This document shows, in pieces, positions 12,154 through 24,294 of a DNA stretch of 64,000 bases. Made by a program: the position numbers and the translations under genes. The stretch lies in the NCBI GenBank assembly GCA_903813345.2, contig CAIIXF020000007.1:26649564-26713563 (forward strand), given 5' to 3'. How positions within the stretch are numbered: the stretch's first letter is position 1; every line of letters starts with the position of its first letter. A model generated the notes under the pieces. It saw nothing but the letters and a program-made list of their open reading frames with translations, did no database searches and was not told where the DNA came from. Source of the DNA: Owenia fusiformis. Lineage: Eukaryota; Annelida; Polychaeta; Sabellida; Oweniidae.

Positions 12154-13169
12154 ATTTATAAGTTAGAAATATTCTGATACTCAATGCATTTCTCTCTCTG
12201 TTGGATCACAAAGGGACAGGGATTGAGGACGCTGCTTACCACGATCATTAGGAAATCTATTGGTTGGACTCTCATGAAATAAATCTACCACCACCTATGG
12301 GGGGGGGGGTCAATATATCAATTTTACAAAACATTAAAATGTTAACCTGACCCATAAACACATTTTTAAAAGTACAAATATATTGTTTTGTCATTCCTTA
12401 CTATATCTTCTAAGTTGGATTCTCTATAATTTAGAAGTCAGAACATGCCAATTTTCACGGAGGTATTTTTGCGTGTGTGCATGAATTTAAGATCACACTT
12501 TCAAAGAATATACAAGTATTCATTGCTATTGATTTACATATAACTGCTACAGCATCACATCAACCAATCAAAGATGGTGGTACTACCACACTCCCCCAAG
12601 AATATTGGAGCAAACCTAATCATAGAGCAAGATAAAATATATCTTACTTTCACAGTTTATTGGGTTGTCTACATATTATGTCTACACCTTTATTGATGTT
12701 TATGGAAAAGCTATAAAGTAAACTGACCTTTTGTACTCTTCATTGCATTAAATGTAAGAACCTGACTAAATAGAGAATGAAACCTTCACAAAACCTCAAC
12801 ACAATTACTGTACCTATATTTTTTCATTTTCAAATAGCTAATACCATTTGAATTTTAAATAAATCTGTTCATTTTAGGTGGGTGTTCTCAATATGAGAAT
12901 GTTCTCTATTCATGTTGCATTCATGTCTATTCAACATATCTATCGTACATCTGTTTCCATCCAATAGCCTAAAACTTTTCAAAACAATATTTTCATTTTT
13001 TCAGAGCTGTTCATGTTTACATGTTTCACTGTATTTGTTGCCACATGTTGCGCAAGTTCACCACTGCAGACTGTTATAATATATGGCTTTGGCTGCCAAA
13101 TTCATCAAACTGCCAAGAGAGAAAACATTGTCCGATTACATATAGTAAAACATGTCTTTGTAGAACACC

Positions 13170-13322
13170 TTTGGCACTTTTGGGTCCCTAAAACCAAAAA
13201 GTGGTCCCAAATTAAAAAAAATAAAAATACAGACCTAAAATGACCAGTGATGCCCAAAAGACCCACTATTTGTGACCCTAAAAAAACTTTTTCTGGCCCC
13301 ATTTTAGAGGGGGGGATGGTCA
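13170..13322 (+). mobile_element. Partial copy of the GGTGGATC-ended MITE family
   Basis: Shares the 'cttttgggtccctaaaaccaaaaa', 'tgatgcccaaaagacccac' and 'ggccccattttagagggggg' blocks with 25685-25999. Neither terminal GGTGGATC is retained. Confidence 0.45.
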
Positions 13323-13374
13323 ACAAGCGACTTGAAAGATGTCCTATTTATAGAGATTCGTTTATCATTAAGAA

Positions 13375-13512
13375 GGTTGATTTTGAGACTCTGAAAAGTG
13401 TTCCACTTACAGAAGTGTTCTACTTACAGGAGTGTTTCACTTACAGAAGTGTTCCACTTACAATAGTGTTCCACTTACAGAAGTGTTGCACTTTACAAGT
13501 TTCACTGTTATT
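13375..13512 (-). mobile_element. CAGT-ended TA element, partial, with inner 19-bp repeats
   Basis: Run of GTGTTCCACTTACAGAA units (about six), ending ACAAGTTTCACTG. This is the reverse of the 'cagtgaaacctgt...gtggaacacctctgtaagtgg' sequence at 50213-50361. Confidence 0.5.
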
Positions 13513-13550
13513 TGTATTATCTTGAATTAGCTCTCTTATGTGGTTATCTT

Positions 13551-14302
13551 GACTTATCCCGTTCCAGGACTATAGTCCTGTACGGAGCCCATACATTTGC
13601 CTGTACGATTACAACTTGGGAGAATTATCTACGCCCCTTCCACTTAAGAAACCTACCTCAATGCATTCTAGAACTCAAAATGTAACTTCTAATATATTGG
13701 AACCGCCGATTGTCTGGGTTAGTTGGCAGAAGTAGGTCTTTTTGTTTCTTATGGCTCTTTTGGTCGAAGTTCGATTAAGATGGCGGTTATAACGGAATTT
13801 CCCGAACTCTTCCGTAATAGCACGAACTTGGTTTTTCGTTACGTCACTTCCGTGTAAAATGGATTTGTCACCGGTAAGAGGGAATTTCGAAAATTTCGGA
13901 CAATATTTTCAATATTTACTGCCATGTCGACATCCTATGCTCTTAACTGTATACCGAATGGTTAAACAATGTTTCTTACCGGAAACAAATCCATTTTACA
14001 CGAAAGTGATGTTACGAAAAACCAAGTTCGTGCTATTACGGAAGAGTTCGGGAAATTCCGTTATAACCGCCATCTTAATCGAACTTCGACCAAAAGAGCC
14101 ATAAGAAACAAAAAGACCTCGTTCTGCCAACTAACCCAGACAATCGGCGGTTCCAATATATTAGAAGTTACATTTTGAGTTCTAGAATGCATTGAGGTAG
14201 GTTTCTTAAGTGGAAGGGGCGTAGATAATTCTCCCAAGTTGTAATCGTACAGGCAAATGTATGGGCTCCATACAGGACCAAAGTCCGGGAACAGGATAAA
14301 TC
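13551..14302. mobile_element. Foldback element with ~330-bp inverted arms
   Basis: The left arm 13551-13879 and right arm 13973-14302 are nearly perfect inverted copies (from GACTTATCCCGTTCC / GGAACAGGATAAATC inwards to CACCGGTAAGA / TCTTACCGG), flanking a 93-bp unique centre. Both arms contain a TTTCGTTACGTCAC-type stretch. There is no credible transposase; the ORFs read across the arms are shadows. No clear target-site duplication is visible. The arm identity suggests recent insertion or gene conversion between arms. Confidence 0.8.
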
Positions 14303-14965
14303 TTGACCACTTCAATTCAGACACACAGGATAATAACCACAAAATAGGTAATCCCAACCTTGAATTTTATATTGCATAATTTGCCATGTTAATTTCATAC
14401 ATGTATTGCATAATTTTCGATATAACTGCAAATCACATTACATCATATATGCTGTAACCCATACAAGTAAGCCAGAAAACAAACAGAGTATGTTGAACAC
14501 ATTTAATATTTAACAAATATACACGTTGAACTTAACATCTTAAAAAGAAAAAAAAGAGAGCTTTGTTTATTGAGAGGGTTGTATTGTATTACATGCCGAG
14601 CAGAATGGTTTTAAGAACTTTTTAAATATGGCATCAAAACCCATGTTATGTTAAAGTCTGAGTATGATATACTTGTAAATATTGTTTTACTTGGCTTAAC
14701 ACCTCAATAAAAGAGATATCATCAATCTGTTTTGACAATAAGTGGGAAGTTCGCTGCATACTAACAACACCATTATTTATATTTTAATGATCAATTAGCC
14801 TAAAACTTGAAAATGTTATTCATAAAAGTTTGGCAGCTTATCAGGTCTGTTGATCTACTTTTCAAAGTTTACAACATAATTGTTATTCATACTTGTTAGC
14901 TAATTTCATTTTGATTAATAACGCCAAAAATCTGATAGCAAAAATGAATTCTGGGGAATCCTCAC

Positions 14966-15238
14966 CTCCTCTGAAGAATCGGTTGCACTGAGCCCCTGGG
15001 AGCCATATACATCCCCTGGGGTGAGGGTGTGTCCCCCATGTACCCTAGTGGGACTCCTTCCTGTTAGTGTTGGGCTCCTTCCTGGGGAGTACCCATATAA
15101 TCCATACCCATTTGGTACACTACAGCTTAAATGATTCATCCCTCCATCTATCTCGGGGTCTAAATCTTTGTCATGACCTGAATGGGACTCACTTATTGTC
15201 CGGAGGACGTGAACACGCCTTGGGGCAGATCTCGACAT
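14966..15238 (-). CDS. PRKAG2-like: AMPK gamma alternative first exon, 91 codons
   Basis: Candidate first coding exon encoding 91 residues, from MSRSAPRRVHVLRTISESHS to SATDSSEE, ending at the donor GTGAG (14965-14961) in phase 0. It can therefore join directly to the DLSTFAMPLL exon 9.9 kb downstream. The ATG at 15238 is the first in its frame after an in-frame TAA about 75 nt upstream. Composition is Ser/Gly/Pro/Arg-rich, with SPGRSPTLTGRSPTR near residues 51-65, an array of proline-directed phosphosites, and RTIS near residue 13-16. No folded domain is visible. It is the closest of the four first exons to the shared exon. Without transcript data, a small ORF that happens to end at a donor cannot be fully excluded, but its base composition is clearly less AT-rich than the flanking intron. 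Confidence 0.7.
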
Positions 15239-15312
15239 CCCTAAACTATGTGTCGTAGACTCTACTAAAGATAATCCGCCGATAACTAGATGTGTTTAAA
15301 CTTTATCCCGTT

Positions 15313-18300
15313 TATAATTTAGTAATTGTTTGCTCAGGCTATAGTAAGTACATTCGCATCATATGGTACTGCATATGCTTTAGTTATATTACATTTTCAT
15401 TACTCAACTGATCCTCAAGCTGGCATATGTAGCAAGGTCAGTTACTATGGTCCAATTTTAATAACTAGTTCAACAATCTAAAGCAACAATCAAGCAATAA
15501 ATATTCCTATCTGGCTTTATAACTAGTGACCAGCAGCTCCATAATTTGCGATTTCAAGTGTCCGCTATGAAATCTCCTAAATGTGCAATCTGATAAATGT
15601 AATGTAGGTGTAGCTGATTTTCAGTAGATTCCCCTCTGTCTCAACTTCTCAATGCTATCTCTTAGAATGATCAATGTTGTGAATGAAAAGTGTCACTTAA
15701 CCCAATATCTTGAGCACCACAATGAAATACATTACCATGTCGCTGGCTATTAGCCAACAGTACTAATAGTCCTACATATAACAGTACATTCTGAACCAAT
15801 TTAAGTTTTCACAAGATTAGATGCGATAGAAATGTTACACTGACCATGTTTAATTCTGACTAATTCTCTCTAAAATATGAATGAGGTATCCAATTTTTTG
15901 ATGTTCCTAGACAATTTAGAGTGTTATTTGTATGAATGTATGTTTTATTTGTTACTAATTCGGTATTTTGATGACTAGTTTTTGTGTTTTTAATGATGTC
16001 CTTGTGGTAATTTTCTCAAAGGTAGGTCAATGTTTGCTCTATAAGTCAAGACCAGACAACAGTTTGACCTGGTTAACATATTATTCATCTTTTGTTTTCG
16101 ATTTAGTCTCCTCTATTATCAGCCCCATATTTTTTCTAGTTCATGCTGTATCCATAGAGAAATACGACTATTTTTCAATTCTGAACATTCCATTTGGAAA
16201 TTGCTTTTTTGAGAATGATATGTCGAATCGAATCAGCTTATACTTAATATCAAGAGACCATCACATTAGGTTATTGACAACGCATCGCTTTTTTCTGATA
16301 ACATTTTCAGCCAATCAATGGTTACATCATTCATGAGGTTAAAAACAGATTACTATTATGTCTTTTCTAATGTATCATGTGGATTCCCATACTTAATATT
16401 CCAGTTATCTATCGGAGTCAATCTTTCTAGATTTACTCGGATCTCAGTTGAATTCGATATGAAGTCAATACTGTATATCCCTTAACTGACAAATGACTCA
16501 ATCTTTCTTGCCGTTTCTTAATAGAATATATTTCAGAACAATTGCAATAATTTGATAAATTGGTTGATTCGAAAGAATATTCTGATTAGCATTTTTGCTA
16601 TTGATTATGTAATAGAAGTCATTATTTTCTTCTGTACTGTAAGTATGTAGGATTTTGAAACAAGTCCTTAATAGAAATCTGTAAATTGATTATAATTCTT
16701 AAGTATAGCTAGAATCGATATAAATCTGGTAAAAATAACATCATAAATAGAATACTTATCAATGCTTGCATGCAGCATATCAATAAAACATATTTCTTTG
16801 GTATATCATATTATTAAATATGTTAACATGTGTTCCAGAGAATGGCAAAATTCGATTTGCTCGCAACTTTGCAACTTTATCAATTATTTGAGTGATGTCA
16901 TGGATATCATCACTTTATATGTATTTCTTTGCTATATCTTCAAACCTAATGACATTATCAATGCTGATTTCAAAATATTCAATAAAGATCTGTGTGTGTA
17001 TTCCACAATTGTGTAATTTCTAGCAATTCAATATATCTTGCCAGTGTTATGGCGTATCACTCTTACATAATCAGTAATAGACACTGATATCAGAGTCTTT
17101 CAGTTTAGAAACTGCCATTTAGTAACTAATGATAAAATAGAAGAAATATTATCTTCACTACCATTAAATAATTAATCATAAAAAATAGAAAATAGTGCGG
17201 CCTTCAACGGATGTGGTACAGACATTGCTGAGTATCATTTGCCTTATGTTTCTGAATATTTTGGAAGACCTGATATTTTTCCTTTGACGCATCCTGGTAA
17301 TTAACAATCAAAACAACAATTTGTTTTAATCAGTTTCAGACAAACATGGCACCTTACCCGATTACCCCCGAGACATGATTTTCTTGACAATACAGGGCAA
17401 AAACAACATTAATGAAACAAGAGCCATCAATAAAAATAAGACTACAAATGACACCAAAAATGCTTGGAAATTAGTAGATTAAAATCACCATACATAAAAT
17501 ATATGACCTACAATGACTGACTTACTAATTTACCAATTTTCTAATCAGCGGCCTGCCATATATCAAACAGTCTGAGCATAGGGGCCAATGACGACGTGAT
17601 ACTTCCCAAGTAACCAAGATTACATAAAAACAGAACTGTTTATTATGTACTGATAACCAACTCTTAGTTTGATTTACTTTCATGTTGTCGTTATTTCGTA
17701 ACAGACTTGTATACAAAGCTAGATAATAATAATAATAAAAAATAGATTATCGATAAGTACTTTTAGGGTAAGTTGACATTTGCTAATAATTTGAATCAGG
17801 GGACGCACATTTGACCAACACCAAACCTGCGAATGATTTTTCTAGCGTATGTAATAAAACAATAAAAATTTATAAATGGAGAATGAATTCTAAAATATAC
17901 AACACATTCTTATCACCGGCAATTATTAAGGGTGAAGTCCCCTTTTTCAATGGCTACTTACAAATGATAATTTTATGTTTTGAGAGTGGCTATTGATTTT
18001 TGGAACATTTTAACTTCTTGGTCATTATTCCCATCTTTGACTTCAAAGGTGTTATAACTGAAGTTGGAGCAACTAAAACCTTGTGAATCAAGGTACATTA
18101 TTCCCCATTTTCAGCCTAGCTGGGGCAATGAATTTGCCCTTCAGAAAAAGTTGTTTTTCTCAAGACTATGAACAAATCTACCAAGGCAAAGCTAAGTAAA
18201 AAATGTTAAGCACGTGGTCCTGAATCTAATTGTCAATAATACCCAAACAGTATTTATACAAAATAGTATGACTAAGATTATAGCGTTTAGACAAAAAAGT

Positions 18301-18339
18301 GTGCTTTTTCCACAAACCAGCCATATTTTGCCAATATAA
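15313..18339. other. AT-rich intron, nothing recognised
   Basis: About 3 kb upstream of the 91-codon first exon. The ORFs of 60-120 codons here are AT-rich, lack splice context and resemble no protein I know. It should contain the promoter of that first exon, but no clear TATA box or motif cluster stands out. Confidence 0.5.
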
Positions 18340-18711
18340 GACAAGGCATTAACATGACAAAATGTCACCATCTAGTTGCTTACAATATCATGAGTTCAAC
18401 CTTAAGTCAGATTTGAACTTCTGAGAACTTGTGGAAGATTATGAAAATTGGTCAATTTGAAGCAAGTTGAAAAAATACCTTTTTGACCTTTTTTACCTTG
18501 AGAAGGTGAAATCTCAAATCTAAGGTCAGATGTGAACTTCTGAGAACTTGTAGATGAATTTGAAAAAAGTTAAAGTCAGTCTAAACAGTATTTGTAAAGT
18601 TATTGGAAGTTTAAGAATTTCGTTGCAGATGCAAACCACCAACTGCCAACCACAGTCAAAAAAGAGACCATAACAATATGTCACCACTTTTGGTGGTGAC
18701 ATAAAAACAAA
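18340..18711 (+). mobile_element. Hairpin-ended element, long variant
   Basis: Standard start (ACAAGGCATTAACATG, ATGTCACCATC) and standard end (GAGACCATAACAATATGTCACCAC, TTTTGGTGGTGACATAAAAAC). About 220 bp of different sequence is inserted in the middle, including two copies of a block with AACTTCTGAGAACTTGT about 120 bp apart. Confidence 0.7.
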
Positions 18712-19427
18712 TAATAATAAAAAGCCTGATCAACTCTCCTTAAAACGTTAAACAAAGAATTTGACTAATCTAGCCTAACTAATAAAACTAAGCTTGTATT
18801 GTTGTTACATCAGGATCTGGTGACAACAACAATTGTGTAATGATATACGGCTTAATTATACACTGAAGGTATATTGTTTCGAGATTGATTATCACATACA
18901 CCATGAACATCTGTAAAAAAACAACTGATTAGATTGTAATTACATAAACTTTACTTATTGTAGAAAATCTAATCTATTCTGATTTCCTTTTAAGAGATGC
19001 ATTAATGTCTGCGTTGATAACTTGATAGGGTATTACTTAGAAAATGATACTACAGTATTTTAATTTGGTAAATGCGATATCTGATGACTGATATACAATA
19101 ACATGTAATATTATACATAATAATACTTTTATTTATTTTTGCTTTTAATTAAAATAGATATAATTATCTATATCATTCATCAGGATCATATTAGCCTTAT
19201 ACTTATATAAGAGCAGATTATATGCAATATTTCTGTTAAAAAGGAACTTATATGCATTCAAATCAAGGGTTTAGTATAGATGGTAAGTATACATGTATGT
19301 AAAAGCAACTATATTATTATTATAATGGACTGATATTATTTTACCTTGCATTCAAATTATACTCACTGCACTCATATTCACACACTACTCACACTCAATT
19401 AAAAAGAAACAATTATTGTTAAACAAA

Positions 19428-19553
19428 TGATTAACATACAAAATGTCATCACCTGCCATTTGTTACAGAAGCTGAACTCTGAACACCAACCAAAGTTAAA
19501 ATCGATAACAATATGTCACCACTTGTGGTCGTGACATAAAAACAGAAATAACT
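19428..19553 (+). mobile_element. Small hairpin-ended element
   Basis: Has AACATACAAAATGTCATCACC, CCATTTGTTACAG, and the end hairpin TGTCACCACTTGTGGTCGTGACA then TAAAAAC. Confidence 0.7.
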
Positions 19554-19684
19554 ACTTCTACAAGTAATTTTTCAAGAGTCTAAGTGATTTAACTGACATT
19601 TTATCTGATATTTACTTTGAGGAACACAGCCTAGTTTTACTATAAACCTCTGGTTTTAAGATTTGAAAATGGTACTTGATACTT

Positions 19685-19866
19685 ACAGTCTTCTGATTGG
19701 ATTGAAAAAAAGCAGGGAGGGGGGAGGGAGGGGGTTCGAGCGAATCCCCCTGGCCAACTTCTTTCACAATAATGCAGTTTTTCACTATTCTGAGCACAAA
19801 GTTGTCAAAAGTGAACCCCCCTGAATTCCTCAAAAAGCAAACCCCCCCGTTGGGAAATCCTGGCTA
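19685..19866 (-). mobile_element. CCATAGCCAGG-family MITE, partial
   Basis: Has the 'tcactattctgagcacaaagttgtcaaaagtgaacccccctga' interior and a GGAAATCCTGGCTACGGGCC end. Related to 52317-52488 and 61930-62095. The opposite end is not clear. Confidence 0.45.
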
Positions 19867-20496
19867 CGGGCCAAACAAGTGCCTTTAAAATGCAGATTTA
19901 CTGACTGAATTAAAAACAAGTTCCTTTAAACATGAATGTTTGAACTGTTTATTTTATAACTGAAATAACGTGTATACATTTTCCCTATTACTACAGACTC
20001 TAATGAATAACTGAAGTTATTAATTGAAAATTATGTAAGGGGAATCATCCTAATGAAACAGCATGCCGTCTTCCCACACAATGTTTTTTCTGTCACCAAG
20101 CAAATTAGAAATAGCCTCGCAAATACTGTTGGTATAAAGGAAGGTAGAAAAACAGAATCAGATCTATCGAGTAGATTGAGTGAGTTCTGCAAAAAAGTGT
20201 TTCAATTTTGAAACATTTTTGTCTCACATCATTCCCCAAAGTGCATACTTAATTTCAGAAAAACTAAAGATTTTTACGCTAAAGTATTATTGTCCAATGA
20301 ATATGGTAAGTAATCTTAGAACAGCAAAGATAATTTTACAGTTCAGCGGCCCCGTCCTCACTGCCGGTAGCCATCACAGCCCGGGTCATAAATCAATTTA
20401 AAAAAAACACACTGACATTTTCTCAATTCCAATATGCAAGAAGAAAGAAACACGGTTTAGCAAGGTTAATTGCTGCTCAATACTGGGTTTACACTT

Positions 20497-20608
20497 GGCA
20501 TTAACATGCAAAATGTCACCACCTGCCATTTGTTACAGACATTTACTGCAAACCGGCGATTACCAAACACCAAATGCCAAACAACAACCTCTAAACACCA
20601 TTCACAAA
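20497..20608 (+). mobile_element. Small hairpin-ended element, 3' end replaced
   Basis: Begins TGGCATTAACATGCAAAATG, then GTCACCACCTGCCATTTGTTACAG and CCAAACACC units. It runs straight into the large pearl-like element at 20609 and lacks its own hairpin end. Confidence 0.65.
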
Positions 20609-22117
20609 CAAGAACACAAATGTGTACAAAATGTCCCCACCAAGTGGTGATCCCGTGAAATGGTTATCCTGAAAATGAGTAGACAAGACTTTACCAACAC
20701 AATTTGAGGACGGAAAATCCAAAGTGGCCACCTTAAAATTTACCCAGAATGCCAAAAATTTAGTCAGTTCTAGATTTTCATACTAAGAACCACCCCTGAA
20801 AATTTGAAATTAATCCGTCACACAGTTAACCAGAAAACATGTAAACAAGACTTTACAGACAAGATTTCAGGATGGAAAATCCAAAATGGCTGCCTTGACA
20901 TTTACCCAGAATGTCAAAAAACTAATCTGATTGTAGATTTTCATACTAAGAATCATCCCTGAAAATATGAAATTGATCTACCAAACGGTTCACCTGAAAA
21001 CGGGTAGACAAGACTTTACAGACAAAATTTTAGGACAGAAAATCCAAAATGGCTGCCTTAACATTTACGCAGAATGCAAAAAAAGTAATCAGATGTAGAT
21101 TTTCATACAAAGAATCATCCCTGAAAATTTGAAATTGATCTATCAAACCGTTCTCCTAAAAACGCGTAGACAAGACTTTACAGGCAAGATTTTAAGACGG
21201 AAAATCCAAAATGGCTGCCTTGACATTTACCCAGAATGCAAAAAAACTAATCAGTTCTAGATTTTCATACTAAGAATCATTCCTGAAAATTTGAAATTGA
21301 TCTACGAAACGGTTCACCTGAAAACGAGTAGACAAGACTTTACAGACAAGATTTTAGGACGGAAAATCCAAAATGGCTGCCTTGACATTTACCCAAAATG
21401 CCAAAAAACTAATGAGATCTAGATTTTTATACTAAGAATCATCCCTGAAAATTTGAAATTGATCCACCAAACGGTTCACCTGAAAACGCGCAGACAAGAC
21501 TTCACAGACAAGATTTTAGGACCGAAAAATCCAAAATGGCCGACAATAAAAAAGTCCTTATGAGTTTTTGCTGATTTCTTTTTACAAAATTATCACATAT
21601 AACTACTGTTAACAATAAAGTAGGCTTTTACAGCAAAGTACATCTGAAATTATTTATAAAGCTACTAAATAGTTAAAGTATGAAAACTCAAAAACACCAT
21701 TCAATATGATACAAAGTATTATCGCGCGCTAACTTTTCTTAAGACATTCAAAATGGCTGACATGACTGAGCTAGCAGGTCCAAAACCTAATCAGATCTAG
21801 AATGAAGTGAGTTGAACAAGATGTTAAAGTTTTAAAAGCAACTGTGAAGCAGTTTTTCTTAAAGTTTGCAGACAAGGATTTTAGCATTTGACTTCAAAAT
21901 GGCCGACAGGAAGTAGCTATCGAGTTAATTTTTTTTCATCCACATCTGTATGCACTCATAAGTTATCCCTGAAAATTTGAAGGTGATATCTGTAGCGGTT
22001 TTGGAGAAAACTGCCGGACGTACGGACAGACAGACGGACAGACAGACGGACAGACGGACAGACGGACGCGCCTAGGCCGACAATATGGCCCCACACTATG
22101 TGGTGGGGACATAAAAA
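20609..22117 (+). mobile_element. Pearl/Helentron-like non-autonomous element, copy A
   Basis: Starts CAAGAACACAAATGTGTACA followed by AAATGTCCCCACC and ends GGTGGGGACATAAAAA, so the ends are inverted (TGTCCCCACC / GGTGGGGACA). The core is six tandem units of about 162 bp (starts near 20679, 20841, 21004, 21166, 21328, 21491), with GACAAGACTTTACAGACAAG and GAAAATCCAAAATGGCTGCC in each. A unique tail and a GACGGACA microsatellite (about 22018-22068) follow, then a terminal hairpin (GGCCCCACACTATGTGGTGGGG). This is the layout of bivalve pearl elements and other Helentron-associated repeats. No Rep/helicase ORF. Confidence 0.8.
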
Positions 22118-22499
22118 GTTGTGATCTCAATGATCATATAGAGAAAGTCATCCACTGAAAGAAAGTAGACGAAGCATTCTTTTAAGAAGCTAAGTCATAT
22201 GAATGCATAGGGTACTGTCTCTTTCATTCTGCATAGCTGAAAAGGTGAAAAAGGATCATACAGTTCTGAGTGATGAGCCAATATTTGTTTTCTTCTTCTG
22301 ACTATAAGACACAAGCATTATTGAAAATGGGATAATTTTAAGAAATGTCAATGATCTACCATCAGTTTAAGAAGACAAAAAGTTGTCTGACATCTTGGGC
22401 TGCCATGAAACAGAATTATGTCTAAACCATCTAATCTTACCTTCGGAAATGGACCATTCAGACAAATTAACTTGACCACCTATCCCAGTTTCCACCATA

Positions 22500-23593
22500 C
22501 GAGGGGTGATCCAAAAGTCTTGGACGCCCTGCTCTAATTTTATCAGTTTTTGATAAAATTACTTTAAACTTTCCAATAATAAAGACCAACAACTTAACTA
22601 CTTTGTGTATTAATTTCATGGAGAAATGATATATTTTAAGTAGTTTTCTACATAATTTTTAATATAGGGACCCTGCCACCCGGAACGGTATTCGCACATG
22701 GCAACTTTCAGCCTTAAATGTTGCCGCTATTTCACTTGTTTCGCAAGTCTTGACCACTATCTTTCTTTGAATTTTGAATGTTAAACCATGTTAGTTTACT
22801 TCCTTTGTTACTAGGCAACCAATTAATTTTGTTTTAGTTATAATGTCACGTATGACAATGGCCGTATATGTCAAATTTTAAGAAAATGACATCAGACAAG
22901 CAACCCTCATTCTGGTATCATTTTTGCTGCAACATGGCTGCTGAAATGCAGAACATGAAAGAAATCAAAGTGGAACAAAGAATACTGCAAGATCTTTTCA
23001 CTATTATTAGACCTTGAGCAGCTACCATATGCACGATACAGTCTAGATATGGCTCCATGTGATTTTCTTCCTTTTCTCCAGAAAAAAGGAGGGTTGAAAG
23101 AAATGTTTTTATTACTCATTGTATGAGGTTTAGAGTGGCACTCCAGCAGCATTTGTATCACATAAGCAATGGCGGATTCATAAATGACTTCCATTCATTG
23201 GTAAAGCGGTATGAAAAATGAGTTAAAATTCGCGGAAAATATGTTGAAAAGTAGGTCTTAATATGTTAAGATGATGATGGCAGATGGCACTCAGACTGAA
23301 AATTGGAAATTCTCTCATATCATGACTAGTGTTAGGTTGTGCACCTGCACCTAAAGTATTTGCCATATTATAACAGTTGTGACGTGATTTGCTATATTTA
23401 AATACCGTTCCGGGTGGCAGGGACCCGGTATTAAAAAATATGTAGAAAAGTAGCTGAAATATATTATTTTCTGTTGAAACTTATACACAAAGTTGTTAAG
23501 ATGTTGATCTTTACTCTCTGAAAGTTTCATGTAATTATATTAGAAAATAGCAAAGTTAGAGCAAGGCGTCCAAGACTTTTGGATCACCCCTCG
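22500..23593 (+). mobile_element. Mariner-like element with 193-bp terminal inverted repeats
   Basis: The left TIR (22500-22692) and right TIR (23401-23593) start CGAGGGGTGATCCAAAAGTC and stay alignable to GGAACGGTATT. The element is flanked by TA on both sides (22498-22499, 23594-23595), the Tc1/mariner target. The interior on the plus strand keeps a transposase remnant (see the pseudogene entry). Length 1,094 bp, close to full mariner size, but the reading frame is dead. Confidence 0.85.
22886..23222 (+). pseudogene. Decayed mariner transposase, C-terminal part
   Basis: The plus strand reads LEQLPYARYSLDMAPCDFLPF at about 23014-23080. This corresponds to the (P)YSPDLAPCDFFLFP block around the last catalytic aspartate of mariner transposases. 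Downstream LKEMFLL and a W/GMKN stretch follow, broken by stop codons. The N-terminal DNA-binding part and first catalytic Asp are not recognisable. Confidence 0.7.
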
Positions 23594-24294
23594 TATTTAA
23601 TATAATTGATTTTTGAAAATCTTTTGATCAATTTAACCCAAAATGATTTGATGATCAAGAAAAATAAATGATGATATCTTTAGTTATGGAGTTCTGAATC
23701 TCAAAACAAGTTCCAATTTCTATTCTAATTCCATTTCATTCTGTATCGACCCTATTGATCTCCCGTGAACCAATTTATCATGGGCATGAAAAATATTTCT
23801 CTGAATATATGAGCTTGATTTTTTGACCAAGTTACCATAGCTAAAAATACATGTATATGAATAAACACAGTCAAGATATGGGTTACTGACGTTTTTTCTG
23901 ACGTAAATTATGGTAGGCGTGAGCTCTACTTTAACTTGATTTTTTACTGATCTGAGAGACGCTATTTGGTTAAAGAAAAGTCAATATGTAATAAATCATG
24001 TAGACTCCCTATTAATATTCCTAACATGTTCTTGCAAGTTAAGGGTGACCCATACGGTATACAATCCCATTCAATATAATAATCTAGCTTTATAGAAACC
24101 CAAAAAAAAACATTTCATTCGTTTTACTCCTTCGATTCAACAATATTTAAATTAAATATGAACATTTATATTTTCAGTTTTTTCTTTTTATCTTTGAGAT
24201 TTTTGTTTAGGAAAAAATAAAATACATATCCGACTATGAACATTAATTACATTATGAACTTTATTGACGTAAACATAAAAATAACTTCTGCAAC

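Larger units (their letters stand above)
5112..14965 (-). other. Intron between the 91-codon first exon and the shared exon
   Basis: About 9.85 kb. Apart from the repeats listed separately, the stretches 6130-7930, 8150-9535 and 12160-13165 show no gene or recognised element. Confidence 0.6.

Noticed and set aside
12236-12275. 12-codon minus-strand ATG stretch (MRVQPIDFLMIV) before GTAAGC, phase 0
   Set aside because: Very short, hydrophobic, unlike the basic/Ser-rich first exons, and in AT-rich repeat-laden DNA. Phase alone has a one in three chance of matching.
22442-22497. ATG-initiated minus-strand stretch (MVETGIGGQVNLSEWSIS) ending at a GTAAGA donor
   Set aside because: It ends in phase 1, so it cannot join the phase-0 shared exon in frame, and its start abuts the mariner insertion. 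Probably chance.
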